The notes below the pieces were generated by a model. The model saw nothing but the letters and a program-made list of their open reading frames with translations, was not told the DNA's origin and did no database searches. The position numbers and the translations under genes are program-made. From a virus: DNA of 38,436 bases. Positions 22,028 through 29,350 of the stretch are shown piece after piece (position 1 is the first letter of the stretch; each line of letters begins with the position of its first letter). The stretch covers positions 1 through 38,436 of the IMG/VR virus record IMGVR_UViG_3300047409_000272. One strand, given 5' to 3'.

Positions 22028-22038
22028 TCCCGCGGTGA

Positions 22039-22419
22039 CTAACTGCGAGGCCCGATTATGGTTTTCTCGGTGCATGGACCACAACGCCAGTCGCCCATCC
22101 AGTACACCCACCCGTTCTTGTAGTTGCCCTGATACCACCAGTAGCAGTCTTCCTCATACTCCCGTTGGGGTTCTACATTGAATGGGACAAATCTGTGGTT
22201 GATGCCATCACATACCACTGATGGCTGCCCATTCTGCCATTCGAACACCATAGGCCCAGGACTGCAGAAGCTGTTGCACGCCAGGACTGGGAACCACTTG
22301 TTGTCGTTGTTGTAGACCACGGACGTATCCGTGGCCCCACACAAATCACACTGCGCGGTGTCTGGTTCGGCTACCGTGAAACTACCGATAGCCTGGTGTT
22401 CATCTCCCAGTACCTGCAT
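22039..22419 (-). CDS. 126-residue Trp/Cys-rich protein
   Basis: MQVLGDEHQAIGSFTVAEPD at the N-terminus. Cys pairs at 'AQCDLCGATD', 'LACNSFCSPG' and 'WRCGPCTEKT' suggest one or two zinc sites; 'EEDCYWWYQGNYKNGWVYWM' is strongly aromatic. ATG overlaps the stop of the upstream gene (TAATG). Unrecognised. Confidence 0.65.
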   Translation of the reverse strand: MQVLGDEHQAIGSFTVAEPDTAQCDLCGATDTSVVYNNDNKWFPVLACNSFCSPGPMVFEWQNGQPSVVCDGINHRFVPFNVEPQREYEEDCYWWYQGNYKNGWVYWMGDWRCGPCTEKTIIGPRS

Positions 22420-22574
22420 TAGTCGGTGTTAGCCGCCTCGTATTCTGCATCGAGCAGCGCCTGGGTGACTTCCGGGTTCTTGCCCTGGGCGACCCAGACC
22501 TGGCGGACCTTGAGCCAAGCTTGCAGCTTGGGCGTGAGCGGTTCTTGGGGCGGGAGCGTTTTAGCAGTTGCCAT
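22419..22574 (-). CDS. 51-residue helical protein
   Basis: MATAKTLPPQEPLTPKLQAW at the start, then 'LKVRQVWVAQGKNPEVTQAL' and an acidic end. Complete small gene between the promoter at 22617-22646 and the next gene, preceded by AAGAAAGGGCTACATTC and coupled by TAATG. Unrecognised. Confidence 0.65.
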   Translation of the reverse strand: MATAKTLPPQEPLTPKLQAWLKVRQVWVAQGKNPEVTQALLDAEYEAANTD

Positions 22575-22616
22575 GAATGTAGCCCTTTCTTAGGCCGTAC
22601 CTAGTGCGGCAAGCAC

Positions 22617-22646
22617 ATTATGCCACACGGAAGCCTCTTGGGGCAC
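22617..22646 (-). promoter_or_regulatory. Promoter, GTGCCC-18-CATAAT
   Basis: -10 CATAAT (22617-22622) in TGGCATAATGTG context; -35 GTGCCC (22641-22646), 18-bp spacer. A hairpin GCCG-N9-CGGC lies at the 5' end of the predicted RNA. Confidence 0.6.
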
Positions 22647-22896
22647 TCACACCAGGATTAGAAATCCCGCCATTGATCCCGACCTAAGTCTTATTTCTAT
22701 ATATCACAATCACTAAAAGATGGCCAGATTTTAGCCAAGACACCTTGGCTGCGGGTACCCTTGCTAGTGTGCCCAAAACAGGCCTCCAGACACGTCGCCA
22801 GTGCTGCGCGTAGCAAGCAAGCACTACCAGTACCACCCCGCATATGGGATAAGCTGTGACGGCTTGGCGAGCCATAGGTTTCTTGACGTATGGAGG
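22647..22896. other. Intergenic stretch with a possible small membrane ORF
   Basis: Between the promoter at 22617-22646 and the terminator at 22897-22923. The only frame worth noting (22684-22875, minus, 63 residues, MARQAVTAYPICGVVLVVLA) has a hydrophobic N-terminal segment and a basic tail but no ribosome-binding site. TGGCCAGATTTT at 22721-22732 resembles the second block of the bipartite repeat near 18214, without the first block. Confidence 0.35.
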
Positions 22897-22923
22897 CAAA
22901 AAAGAAAGGACGTTAGTCCTTTC
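22897..22923 (-). terminator. Intrinsic terminator
   Basis: GAAAGGAC (22904-22911), loop, GTCCTTTC (22916-22923); on the minus strand the stem is followed by TTTTTT. It overlaps the last codons of the gene at 22913-23299 and ends the 24463-to-22913 unit. Confidence 0.85.
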
Positions 22924-23299
22924 TCTCCTCCCCATAAGGCTCGAACGTGACAATCTTGTTGCCGACGTTGCCCACCTGGTCCAGAATAAGCATGCCAATC
23001 ACGCCCTCCTGGTAGACGGTAAGCTTCTCGGTAAGCACCAGCCTGACCTGCTCCAATGTCATGCCGCCCATTGCATCGGTCATGCCAGTCTTGTCGTCCA
23101 GATTGTTGAACAAGTACTCGGTGCCCCGCCCATTGCATCGGCCGCAAATATCCGCATCGTTGGGTTCCAGCCCGAACCCGCCATCACCGTGACAACTGCG
23201 GCACACGCGGTCAATGTTGACGAAGAAGTGCTGGAGGGGGCGGTCCCACCCTACCAGCACTTCCCAGCCGTCGGTTGTCGGCCACTTGTATTGCGTCAT
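22913..23299 (-). CDS. DnaJ-type zinc-finger protein
   Basis: 128 residues from MTQYKWPTTDGWEVLVGWDR. Two 'CxxCxGxG' motifs, CRSCHGDGGFG and CGRCNGRG, are the zinc module of DnaJ-like proteins; no J domain is present. An N-terminal beta segment precedes it and a C-terminal domain follows ('LVLTEKLTVYQEGVIGMLIL'). ATG overlaps the upstream stop (TAATG). It could bind unfolded proteins or partner with host DnaK; unproven. Confidence 0.75.
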   Translation of the reverse strand: MTQYKWPTTDGWEVLVGWDRPLQHFFVNIDRVCRSCHGDGGFGLEPNDADICGRCNGRGTEYLFNNLDDKTGMTDAMGGMTLEQVRLVLTEKLTVYQEGVIGMLILDQVGNVGNKIVTFEPYGEERKD

Positions 23300-23907
23300 T
23301 ACCCCAACCCGTTGACCGTGGACTCGAATTCGTTCAGCAACTGGCGCACGCCGTTGATGTTCTTGAGCAGTTCCTCCTTCAGGGCAATGGGTGCCCGAAC
23401 GCTGCCGTCGTTGCAGTGCAGTTCGATGGTCTCGTTCATGCCCTGCTGGCAGAGCAGCAGCGCGTAGGTGTGGTCGGTGAGTTTGTCCTGCATGTCCATC
23501 TCTTGCTCCTTCGAAGTGTAGCGCTCGGGCTGGTGCAACCCATCGTTCTCGTGGGCGTCCCAATCGATTTGTACCAGGTCGGCACCTTGACCACCGAATG
23601 CACGCAGCAGGTCTTGCTCAGACATAGCCACTGCACGACCAAACGCCTCTGCGGCGTTGGCATACCGCTGGTTCACGTTGTTGTGGAACTGCCAAAACTC
23701 CCAGTCCGTGTTGTCAATGGCATTGAGCAGGTCGGACATCTCATCGTTGCCATTGCGCGTGTCGGCCTCCATGTCCAGGCCGTACAGTTCAATGTAGTCA
23801 CCCCTGCGCGTAAGCATCTCATCGTATGCCATTTCCCGCGCCGCGTGGGCAAGCCTGTACTCCACGTACAGGCTGACCAGCGTGTTGTTCCCCGAAATGT
23901 CCAGCAT
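23299..23907 (-). CDS. 202-residue helical accessory protein
   Basis: MLDISGNNTLVSLYVEYRLA at the N-terminus. Almost entirely helical, including 'RLAHAAREMAYDEMLTRRGD', 'DLLNAIDNTDWEFWQFHNNV' and 'ALKEELLKNINGVRQLLNEF'. No Cys cluster, no catalytic motif recognised. Overlaps both neighbours by single codons. Confidence 0.7.
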   Translation of the reverse strand: MLDISGNNTLVSLYVEYRLAHAAREMAYDEMLTRRGDYIELYGLDMEADTRNGNDEMSDLLNAIDNTDWEFWQFHNNVNQRYANAAEAFGRAVAMSEQDLLRAFGGQGADLVQIDWDAHENDGLHQPERYTSKEQEMDMQDKLTDHTYALLLCQQGMNETIELHCNDGSVRAPIALKEELLKNINGVRQLLNEFESTVNGLG

Positions 23908-24266
23908 TACTTCAACTTTCTAACCACGTAGGTGCTCTCGTTGCCTTGAGCAGTCATGCGAATGTTGCGTTCCTTCCGCATCTGGTACTCGGTGCCGCGC
24001 ACCACTTCGCTTTCAACTTCCTTGCCATCGACAAGGCTAACGTCACGGCGCACCAGCACATGGGTCGCATCCGACGTGGCCGTGAGAATGGCTGGTTCCT
24101 GGACCAACACCGCAGTCTCCTCGACAACCTCATGCGTGTGGGTGTGCTCAGCGGCACTGCCGTTCACAAACGCCTGCATGCTGATGCGGCGACCCGCCCT
24201 AATGTCGGCACGGACTTTGGCCCGCTTCTGGGCGTGCTTGACGCGCCCTGCAATCCTGCGGTTCAC
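23907..24266 (-). CDS. 119-residue basic-N-terminal protein
   Basis: Starts GTG (MNRRIAGRVKHAQKRAKVRA), coupled to the upstream stop by GTGA. The first 30 residues are strongly basic, then a His-rich turn ('EHTHTHEVVEE') and beta strands ('HVLVRRDVSLVDGKEVESEV'). Possibly nucleic-acid binding through the basic tail. Unrecognised. Confidence 0.65.
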   Translation of the reverse strand: MNRRIAGRVKHAQKRAKVRADIRAGRRISMQAFVNGSAAEHTHTHEVVEETAVLVQEPAILTATSDATHVLVRRDVSLVDGKEVESEVVRGTEYQMRKERNIRMTAQGNESTYVVRKLK

Positions 24267-24463
24267 AGTTTCCTTCTCCAGCCGTCCTGCACGGCGAGCA
24301 GCACCATCATTGTGAGCTGCGGTTTGGTCTTGGCAACCAGTACCAGATTGCCCTTGACCGCTACACTCTTGTAGTAGTCATTGCCGAGGTAGCACCCAAT
24401 CAGTTCATTGCCCGCCTGCCAACGATGCAGGGTAACACTGAACGTGGGCATGTCTTGCGCCAT
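24263..24463 (-). CDS. 66-residue beta-rich protein
   Basis: From MAQDMPTFSVTLHRWQAGNE after AAGGAGTGGAA. Strands around 'FSVTLHRW', 'LIGCYLGNDYYKSVAVKGNL' and 'QLTMMVLLAVQDGWRRKL'. First gene after the promoter at 24514-24543 and its hairpin. Unrecognised. Confidence 0.65.
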   Translation of the reverse strand: MAQDMPTFSVTLHRWQAGNELIGCYLGNDYYKSVAVKGNLVLVAKTKPQLTMMVLLAVQDGWRRKL

Positions 24464-24492
24464 TTCCACTCCTTGTACCCGTTTCATAGTGT

Positions 24493-24508
24493 TGTGCCTA
24501 GTGGCACA
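24493..24508 (-). other. 5'-terminal mRNA hairpin
   Basis: TGTGCC (24493-24498), loop TAGT, GGCACA (24503-24508): a perfect 6-bp stem with a 4-base loop at the start of the RNA from the promoter at 24514-24543. Confidence 0.7.
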
Positions 24509-24513
24509 CCCAA

Positions 24514-24543
24514 AGTATGCCACACAGAACACTCTACCTGCTA
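24514..24543 (-). promoter_or_regulatory. Promoter, TAGCAG-18-CATACT
   Basis: -10 CATACT (24514-24519) in TGGCATACTTTG context; -35 TAGCAG (24538-24543) in GGGATAGCAG context, one base off the family TTGCAG. Spacer 18 bp. Confidence 0.7.
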
Positions 24544-24546
24544 TCC

Positions 24547-24738
24547 CTAGTGGAGTGTCGCTGAACGTAGTGCGACGGGCAGGTTCTCCACAAACCATTC
24601 CTTGGTTTGCTCGGCATTCAAGCCCTGGCGGTGCAGTCGGCGCACCAAGCGCACCAGATCGTCCTTGGACCTGGCTGCCATCTCCTCTGGGGTGAGAGGC
24701 CGCACAATCCTGCTGGTGCCGCGGACCTTAGCGATCAC
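24547..24738 (-). CDS. 63-residue helical protein
   Basis: Starts GTG (MIAKVRGTSRIVRPLTPEEM), coupled to the upstream stop (GTGA). 'LTPEEMAARSKDDLVRLVRR' and 'QGLNAEQTKEWFVENLPV' form helices like a small HTH or Rho-N-like module. Unrecognised. Confidence 0.6.
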   Translation of the reverse strand: MIAKVRGTSRIVRPLTPEEMAARSKDDLVRLVRRLHRQGLNAEQTKEWFVENLPVALRSATLH

Positions 24739-25070
24739 GCCTGCACCCCCACTGGAAAGCTAGCTAGCTCTTCGAGCGCCTTGGCATCCCACTTGGCAGG
24801 CGCTTCGCTCTCACACTTGAAAGCGTAGTCGATGGCCGCAGGCTTGGTGCGGTCATAGTGACAGACTACCTCGTGGTAGCCGTAGTTCCCGTCGCGGGTA
24901 AATTTGAGGGACAGCCGTGCTCCATCCGGTTCCTCTCCCAGGGCACGCCGCAGGAGGGCCTTGAACGCATGGCACTCCGCTCTCATGCGTTCATAGTTCG
25001 TGCCAGAAACGTTGGCCTGTTCGCACTTTTCCTCGTCGGGTGCGCTGCCAATCTCAATGTAGTCCAACAT
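24735..25070 (-). CDS. 111-residue protein, unknown
   Basis: From MLDYIEIGSAPDEEKCEQAN, coupled to the upstream stop (TGATG) with GAGGAGCC before it. A helix ('ERMRAECHAFKALLRRALGE') is followed by strands ('ARLSLKFTRDGNYGYHEVVC') and a helix. An alpha/beta fold is likely. Unrecognised. Confidence 0.65.
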   Translation of the reverse strand: MLDYIEIGSAPDEEKCEQANVSGTNYERMRAECHAFKALLRRALGEEPDGARLSLKFTRDGNYGYHEVVCHYDRTKPAAIDYAFKCESEAPAKWDAKALEELASFPVGVQA

Positions 25071-25246
25071 CAGCGGTTTGGCTCCTCGTCGCTTTCCTGC
25101 ACTTCCCACTCAGTTACGAGTGTCCAGCGCATGAACAGGCCCTCGCCCCACTCCTTGGCGGCAGCTTCGGTGGCGAAGCGCACACCGTTGCTGACCCAAT
25201 CTTTGTCATTGGCCGTTTTTACGGCCACCTTGAAACTCTTTGCCAT
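25070..25246 (-). CDS. 58-residue protein, unknown
   Basis: From MAKSFKVAVKTANDKDWVSN after CCAGGAGTAATCTA, coupled to the upstream stop (TAATG). Basic N-terminal strand, helix 'FATEAAAKEWGEGLFMRWTL', acidic end. The pattern 'vg..fate..A..w...l..rW' recurs in many small phage proteins of unknown role. Confidence 0.65.
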   Translation of the reverse strand: MAKSFKVAVKTANDKDWVSNGVRFATEAAAKEWGEGLFMRWTLVTEWEVQESDEEPNR

Positions 25247-25614
25247 TAGATTACTCCTGGATTGAGGCATTGCCAGCCTGAACCAATGCAGAGCCATACG
25301 GTCTCATTGCTGAGCAATACAATGTCGCCCATGGACATGGTGCGCTCGTTGTAGACAGCCTTGTTCGCGTATGGGTTGTTCCCCTGCGCGTAGTACGCTT
25401 TGTCACACAGGACAATCTGGCTGTCATCGGCGACCACGGGAACGTAGTACATCTTGTACATTCCCTGCGCCATGTACCAGATTGCCCTGGCTGGAAACTT
25501 CTTGTCAAAGTAGACGTCCGAGCCTGGGCGCTGGTTGAAACGCTCAGCGCACATCTCCCAGTCCAGTATACCTACCTGGACCACAACTATGTCCACACTT
25601 GCTTCTGTAGCCAT
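25246..25614 (-). CDS. 122-residue protein, unknown
   Basis: MATEASVDIVVVQVGILDWE start; 'RFNQRPGSDVYFDKKFPARA', 'MYKMYYVPVVADDSQIVLCD' and 'TMSMGDIVLLSNETVWLCIG' give a beta-barrel-like impression. The 'sMGDiv' near the C-terminus matches a short motif in uncharacterised phage proteins. First gene after the promoter at 25654-25659. Confidence 0.65.
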   Translation of the reverse strand: MATEASVDIVVVQVGILDWEMCAERFNQRPGSDVYFDKKFPARAIWYMAQGMYKMYYVPVVADDSQIVLCDKAYYAQGNNPYANKAVYNERTMSMGDIVLLSNETVWLCIGSGWQCLNPGVI

Positions 25615-25629
25615 CTTGCCACTCCTATA

Positions 25630-25659
25630 CGGCAGCTATGGTGCCGCAGCCACAGTATG
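25630..25659 (-). promoter_or_regulatory. CATACT promoter with 5' hairpin
   Basis: -10 CATACT (25654-25659) in TGGCATACTGTG context, then CGGCA (25630-25634)/TGCCG (25642-25646) hairpin at the RNA 5' end. The -35 position 18 bp upstream reads TGGCGC, a weak match; the spacing rule still holds. Confidence 0.55.
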
Positions 25660-25672
25660 CCACAGGGAGCGT

Positions 25673-25927
25673 CTAACGCGCCATCCTGTTGAGAACGATT
25701 GTTGCCGTCTGGGACACTTGCTCGATAAGCCTGATCCAGTGCGGCGGCATCGACTGAGTGCCTGCCAGAGGACGCGCATCGAACAGGTAGTTCCCGCCCT
25801 TACCAGCATGGCTTTCGGTGGTCTCACGGCCAAGGTAGTCCATGATAGAGAACCTGGCCCTGCGCTCCGTATCCGACCTGTGCCAGATACGATAGCGCTT
25901 GCCAATTTCCATCTCCTCAGGCTTCAT
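25673..25927 (-). CDS. 84-residue basic protein
   Basis: From MKPEEMEIGKRYRIWHRSDT. 'EIGKRYRIWHRSDTERRARF' and 'MDYLGRETTESHAGKGGNYL' suggest a small SH3-like or beta-barrel start ('vG..Y.i......a.f.G....'), ending in a helix. Overlaps the upstream gene by 11 bases. Unrecognised. Confidence 0.6.
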   Translation of the reverse strand: MKPEEMEIGKRYRIWHRSDTERRARFSIMDYLGRETTESHAGKGGNYLFDARPLAGTQSMPPHWIRLIEQVSQTATIVLNRMAR

Positions 25928-26192
25928 GTTCAACCACCTGCCCAATAGTCCTTTCCCTCGACAGATTGTAAGCAGCTACGTGGTACTTGACTGCCCACTC
26001 CATAAGAGTCTGGTGCAGCAGGTACGCCTGAAATGGATCAAGCGTGATATGGTGCAGCATCTCGACCTCTTGGCTACGGGTTTCTATATCCTTAGCCATG
26101 ATCTCGATGTGCAGGGCACCTTCGTCTGCGTAGAGGTTCAGGCTCTCTGTGTACCGAATGTTGCTGATTGGTTGGTAGGCCGTTACGCTCAT
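25917..26192 (-). CDS. 91-residue protein, unknown
   Basis: MSVTAYQPISNIRYTESLNL start, beta then helix: 'LHIEIMAKDIETRSQEVEML' and 'PFQAYLLHQTLMEWAVKYHV'. Small alpha/beta domain. Directly follows the helicase gene with a 4-base overlap, so co-translated with it; a helicase partner is a possibility only. Confidence 0.6.
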   Translation of the reverse strand: MSVTAYQPISNIRYTESLNLYADEGALHIEIMAKDIETRSQEVEMLHHITLDPFQAYLLHQTLMEWAVKYHVAAYNLSRERTIGQVVEHEA

Positions 26193-27694
26193 GGGTGTAT
26201 GTGGAGCTCCTGTATCGCCCTGGTGTATGCCACGTATTTCAGGTTCATTTCTTGCTCGATTTCCTCATCCTTCACAGCGCTTGGGTGTGGCATAAGCTCT
26301 GGGTGGATGATGTGGACAATGTGGCTCTCAAGCCCCTTGGCCCGATGCACTGTGCTCATTAGCACAAACTTGGTCCTGTCCGCACCAGCCTGCACATCGG
26401 CAAAGATGAGATTGATACGGTCCAGTACCTGCTGTACCGTTTCCATTCCCTGGCACAGTGCGTCGATGCAATCACACTTGTCTGCCAGTACCTGAAGCTT
26501 GGCTTCGTTGCTGATAGCCTTGTTGGGGTCAGCAGTAAGACGCGTTACTTCCTTGGCACGCCATTCACTTAGGCGCACCCCAAGATCAACGACTGTGTCA
26601 TGGGGTGCTGCGTGACGCTTGATTAGCTTGGCTAGGTCTTGGCCAAACTCACGCCCCTGGATTTTGACGGGCACGTTGTTGGCAATCAGTTGGTAGGCCG
26701 CACTGACCAGTGGTGCATTCGTGCGACACAGCACCATGTGACTGCGCATAAACTCCAGCTTGGAGCTACGCACAACCTCACCAAAGTCTAGGTCTGGCTC
26801 ACCCTCTGCGCCCGCAGCTTTCCACGCTGCATATCGAATCCACAGGTCTTGTGGGCACTCGAACTCGGGTACAATTGATTGTGCCAATTCCACTACAACG
26901 GGTGGGCAGCGTCGCGTGACTGTTAGCGGCAGTACCTTGACTGGCCTGTTGGTCTCTTCCAGCATGCGCTGCATGTTCGCCATGCTACGCGCATCAGCAC
27001 CCCTGAACCTGTAGATGGCTTGGTGCTCATCTCCCACCAAGATAACACGCGCACCAGACGTGAGCACCATTTCTTGCTGCACGCGGTTCAAGTCCTGGCT
27101 CTCGTCCACAAACAACACGTCGAACTTCTCAATGGGCAAGCCTAAGACAACAGGCAGATACAGCATGTCGTCGAAGTCAATGGTACCCAGGTCCGACTTG
27201 CTCTTGGTCAAGCACATGCGCACCAGATTACAGATGGCCTTGGCGCTCTCTTCCAGCTCAATGCCATACTCGGCAGCCAGCCCAACAAGATTCTCGTTGG
27301 TGGGTTCCGTCAGTGTGTTCTTGCACAGGCTCACCAGTTTGAGCGTGGCGCTTCTCACCAGAGGTGCTGCCATTGGCGGCAGCATCTTAGCCACCTTGTC
27401 CTGGTCCAGCAGTTCTTTTATCTGGCGCTTGGTGTGCCTCACAATGGCTTGCCCGCCGAGGCTATGCAATGTCGCCGTACGAACACCACGCGGTACCTTG
27501 GTGAATAATTCGTCAGCGATAATTTTGCTGAAGCAGACAAAGGCCACTTTCTTGCCACGAGGCAGCACTTTCAGTGCCTCGATTATGGTAGTGGTCTTGC
27601 CCGTCCCAGCAAGCGCTTTGATAATGAGGTGGCAGTCTTCGTGCTGACACACCCCCATTATGTCCACCTGCTGTTGACTAAGCGTAAATGCCAC
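26189..27694 (-). CDS. UvrD/Rep-like superfamily 1 DNA helicase
   Basis: 501 residues; GTG start at 27694 after ACGGGAGTGAAC. Motifs in order: Q-motif 'LSQQQVDI', Walker A 'ALAGTGKTTT', Ia 'FVCFSKIIAD', Walker B 'VLFVDESQDL', III 'VILVGDEHQAIYRFRGAD', IV region 'VTRRCPPVVV', V 'STVHRAKGLESH' and VI 'YVAYTRA'. All SF1A motifs are present in a protein shorter than UvrD (about 720 residues), so insert domains are reduced. It should translocate 3'-5' on ssDNA in phage replication, repair or recombination. It is the only replication enzyme visible here. Confidence 0.93.
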   Translation of the reverse strand: MAFTLSQQQVDIMGVCQHEDCHLIIKALAGTGKTTTIIEALKVLPRGKKVAFVCFSKIIADELFTKVPRGVRTATLHSLGGQAIVRHTKRQIKELLDQDKVAKMLPPMAAPLVRSATLKLVSLCKNTLTEPTNENLVGLAAEYGIELEESAKAICNLVRMCLTKSKSDLGTIDFDDMLYLPVVLGLPIEKFDVLFVDESQDLNRVQQEMVLTSGARVILVGDEHQAIYRFRGADARSMANMQRMLEETNRPVKVLPLTVTRRCPPVVVELAQSIVPEFECPQDLWIRYAAWKAAGAEGEPDLDFGEVVRSSKLEFMRSHMVLCRTNAPLVSAAYQLIANNVPVKIQGREFGQDLAKLIKRHAAPHDTVVDLGVRLSEWRAKEVTRLTADPNKAISNEAKLQVLADKCDCIDALCQGMETVQQVLDRINLIFADVQAGADRTKFVLMSTVHRAKGLESHIVHIIHPELMPHPSAVKDEEIEQEMNLKYVAYTRAIQELHIHP

Positions 27695-27746
27695 GTTCAC
27701 TCCCGTACCCTTTCATATGCGCTAGCCCTGGCTGCCGCATGGGTAC

Positions 27747-27776
27747 ATTGTGCGGCATAAGAAGCTCCCAGGGCAA
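27747..27776 (-). promoter_or_regulatory. Promoter, TTGCCC-18-CACAAT
   Basis: -35 TTGCCC (27771-27776) in GGGATTGCCC context, -10 CACAAT (27747-27752), spacer 18 bp. The leader can fold ATGCG...CGCAT before GGGAGTG. Drives the helicase unit. Confidence 0.7.
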
Positions 27777-27781
27777 TCCCG

Positions 27782-28096
27782 TTAGGATAGTACCTTGGAA
27801 TGGTACCTGAACTCGGGGTTCTCCCGAACAATACGTTTCGCTTCTTCACTGAAGCAATCCATAATGTTGCGGAGCTGGATTTCTGCTTCTTCGACGATGT
27901 GTTCCCAGCTCTGATTGCTGGTTTGTCCATCACCCCACTTGGCAGGTAGAACGTCACTGAAATACTCCGACGCCATGCCGTACGGACTAGGGGTGTTGTC
28001 CATCGCGTGGATGGCCTCACGAGTCAGAGCTACTTGAATATATCGTAAGGCCAAAAGTCGGGCCTGATCTGTCGTTAGTCTACGCTTCTTGGGCAC
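27782..28096 (-). CDS. 104-residue protein, unknown
   Basis: GTG start at 28096 (MPKKRRLTTDQARLLALRYI) after CAGGAGTGGAAGG. The opening reads like a helix-turn-helix ('KKRRLTTDQARLLALRYIQV'); the middle has 'SEYFSDVLPAKWGDGQTSNQ' and the end is a charged helix. DNA binding is possible. Its stop lies 6 bases from the helicase promoter. Confidence 0.6.
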   Translation of the reverse strand: MPKKRRLTTDQARLLALRYIQVALTREAIHAMDNTPSPYGMASEYFSDVLPAKWGDGQTSNQSWEHIVEEAEIQLRNIMDCFSEEAKRIVRENPEFRYHSKVLS

Positions 28097-28304
28097 CCTT
28101 CCACTCCTGTAAGGCCGCAATCAAGCGGTCCACTCCTTCTGCATTGAAGTGCAGCGCCGCAGCCGAGCCTGCATCTGGTGCGGTGAACACCCACACACGC
28201 GGCTCTTCCGCACTGCTGGATTCCTGTACGCGCACCATGACACCATACGTGTCCTTGAACTCGTCGTAGATGTCAAACCCGCGTGGGTTCTGCCGTACTG
28301 GCAT
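28080..28304 (-). CDS. 74-residue protein, unknown
   Basis: From MPVRQNPRGFDIYDEFKDTY, coupled to the upstream stop (TAATG). 'VMVRVQESSSAEEPRVWVFT' strands, then helix 'HFNAEGVDRLIAALQEWKGA'. The beta-beta-alpha layout resembles small phage proteins carrying a 'l.l....a..Li.aL..w' helix. Unrecognised. Confidence 0.65.
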   Translation of the reverse strand: MPVRQNPRGFDIYDEFKDTYGVMVRVQESSSAEEPRVWVFTAPDAGSAAALHFNAEGVDRLIAALQEWKGAQEA

Positions 28305-28477
28305 TAGTTGTCCACCTCTTCGACGATGGCCTGCTGTGTGGCATCCATCAGCTTTTCCCACACGTGAGATGGCACAATCACCGACTTTTTGCTGGTTTCC
28401 GACTGGTGTGGCTCTGCCTGTCGCTCAGCCATGCGGCGAGCAGACAACAGGGCGATAAGGGTTTGGTCTTTCATCAT
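28304..28477 (-). CDS. 57-residue helical protein
   Basis: MMKDQTLIALLSARRMAERQ start; then 'KKSVIVPSHVWEKLMDATQQ' and an acidic end. Preceded by GAAAGGCTGCC, coupled at both ends (ATGATGA with the upstream gene, TAATG with the next). The 'VIVPSHVWEKLMDA' segment looks like the strand-helix of ribbon-helix-helix type regulators. Tentative. Confidence 0.6.
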   Translation of the reverse strand: MMKDQTLIALLSARRMAERQAEPHQSETSKKSVIVPSHVWEKLMDATQQAIVEEVDN

Positions 28478-28713
28478 GGCAGCCTTTCTATTGTGGGAAT
28501 TGGGGCGTCCAGCTCAATGCCATTGAGATACCAGCCCATCTTTTGGACGTCCCAGAAGTACCTGGCCTTGCAGGTCATGCACTGCGCGGCGGGGACGTAG
28601 CTGGTCAACTGAAACTTCACGCGGGCAGGCACTGTGACTTTGCCATCACAGCGAGGGCAAGAGGCTTCTCTTGCCGTGCCGTCGATAATCTGTGCCGCAA
28701 GGCTATCGGGCAA
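28474..28713 (-). CDS. 79-residue zinc-ribbon protein
   Basis: TTG start (MPDSLAAQIIDGTAREASCP) with GAGGAAACC upstream. 'SCPRCDGKVTVPARVKF' and 'AQCMTCKARYFWDVQ' give a two-CxxC zinc ribbon of the 'fill-in' type found in nucleic-acid-binding proteins. Overlaps the upstream gene by 11 bases. Confidence 0.65.
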   Translation of the reverse strand: MPDSLAAQIIDGTAREASCPRCDGKVTVPARVKFQLTSYVPAAQCMTCKARYFWDVQKMGWYLNGIELDAPIPTIERLP

Positions 28714-28912
28714 GGCTGGTTTCCTCAGGCTCCACTACCTGGTGACCAGGACTAATGTTGAAGAGCAACGTAGGGTTCTGCTCCGACATAGCAGTTACCA
28801 TTTCGTACACGCTGTCTTCTCGGACATCGTCGTAGATACCAAGAATCTCAAACGCATCGAATGGGTTTTTGGTATCCGCCACATCTGTGCGGTAAATCGT
28901 CACAACAATCAT
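28703..28912 (-). CDS. 69-residue acidic protein
   Basis: MIVVTIYRTDVADTKNPFDA start, strand first, then 'FEILGIYDDVREDSVYEMVT' helix-strand and 'LLFNISPGHQVVEPEETSLA'. First gene after the promoter at 28958-28987 and a GCGG-CCGC leader hairpin, with AAAAGGAGTGTGCT before its ATG. Unrecognised. Confidence 0.6.
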   Translation of the reverse strand: MIVVTIYRTDVADTKNPFDAFEILGIYDDVREDSVYEMVTAMSEQNPTLLFNISPGHQVVEPEETSLAR

Positions 28913-28939
28913 AGCACACTCCTTTTCTTTAGGCGGTAC

Positions 28940-29299
28940 CTAGTGCCGCTTGCCCATAGTATGCAGCATATGAGTGTCCATAGGCAATCCTAGCATGAGT
29001 CTTGCCCTGTACATGGTGGCTGCTTTCTTGCCCGTGGGACTCAGCCTGCGCTGAAGGTACTTAGTCAAGCACTCTTTACAGCGGCCAGATCCATAGAAGC
29101 CCCACACGTCCGTAGCAGACCCAGGCTTGTATCCCTTGAATCTACCCTTGACCAACACCTTATTCTGCTTCACGGTTTTCTTGCCACAAAGCGTCATACC
29201 TTCACGGGCCAATACGTGGCGATTGGTATGGTAGTCCTCGGTCAACATGATGCAGGCACCCTTGAACCCTAGTGCCCAGAGAAGCTGAGTTGGTATCAT
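28940..29299 (-). CDS. 119-residue Cys-containing basic protein
   Basis: ATG at 29299 (MIPTQLLWALGFKGACIMLT); an alternative ATG is at 29248 (MLTEDYHTNRHVLAREGMTL). 'MTLCGKKTVKQNKVLVKGRF' and 'GSGRCKECLTKYL' supply three Cys for a zinc site; overall Lys/Arg-rich. The 'TLCGK...CkeC' pattern occurs in small phage zinc proteins. No clear promoter of its own: it lies just after a terminator and may depend on read-through. Confidence 0.6.
   Translation of the reverse strand: MIPTQLLWALGFKGACIMLTEDYHTNRHVLAREGMTLCGKKTVKQNKVLVKGRFKGYKPGSATDVWGFYGSGRCKECLTKYLQRRLSPTGKKAATMYRARLMLGLPMDTHMLHTMGKRH
28958..28987 (-). promoter_or_regulatory. Promoter, TTGCCT-18-CATACT
   Basis: -35 TTGCCT (28982-28987) in GGATTGCCT context, -10 CATACT (28958-28963), 18-bp spacer. 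It lies inside the last codons of the gene at 28940-29299. Confidence 0.75.
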
Positions 29300-29310
29300 A
29301 ATTCCAGACA

Positions 29311-29344
29311 AAGAAAAGGGGCGGGGCCTGTCACACCCCGCCCC
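29311..29344 (-). terminator. Strong intrinsic terminator
   Basis: Perfect 9-bp GC stem GGGGCGGGG (29318-29326)/CCCCGCCCC (29336-29344), followed on the minus strand by TTTTCTTT. Ends the unit of the gene at 29456-29563. Confidence 0.9.
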
Positions 29345-29350
29345 AATCTC

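Noticed and set aside
22696-22728. Sixth copy of the bipartite repeat
   Set aside because: GGCCAGA and its downstream flank are present, but the first block is absent at the required 26-base offset.
22684-22998. 104-residue minus-strand frame
   Set aside because: Its first third is out of frame with the DnaJ-type gene and crosses a terminator; only the part from 22875 could be a separate small gene, with weak support.
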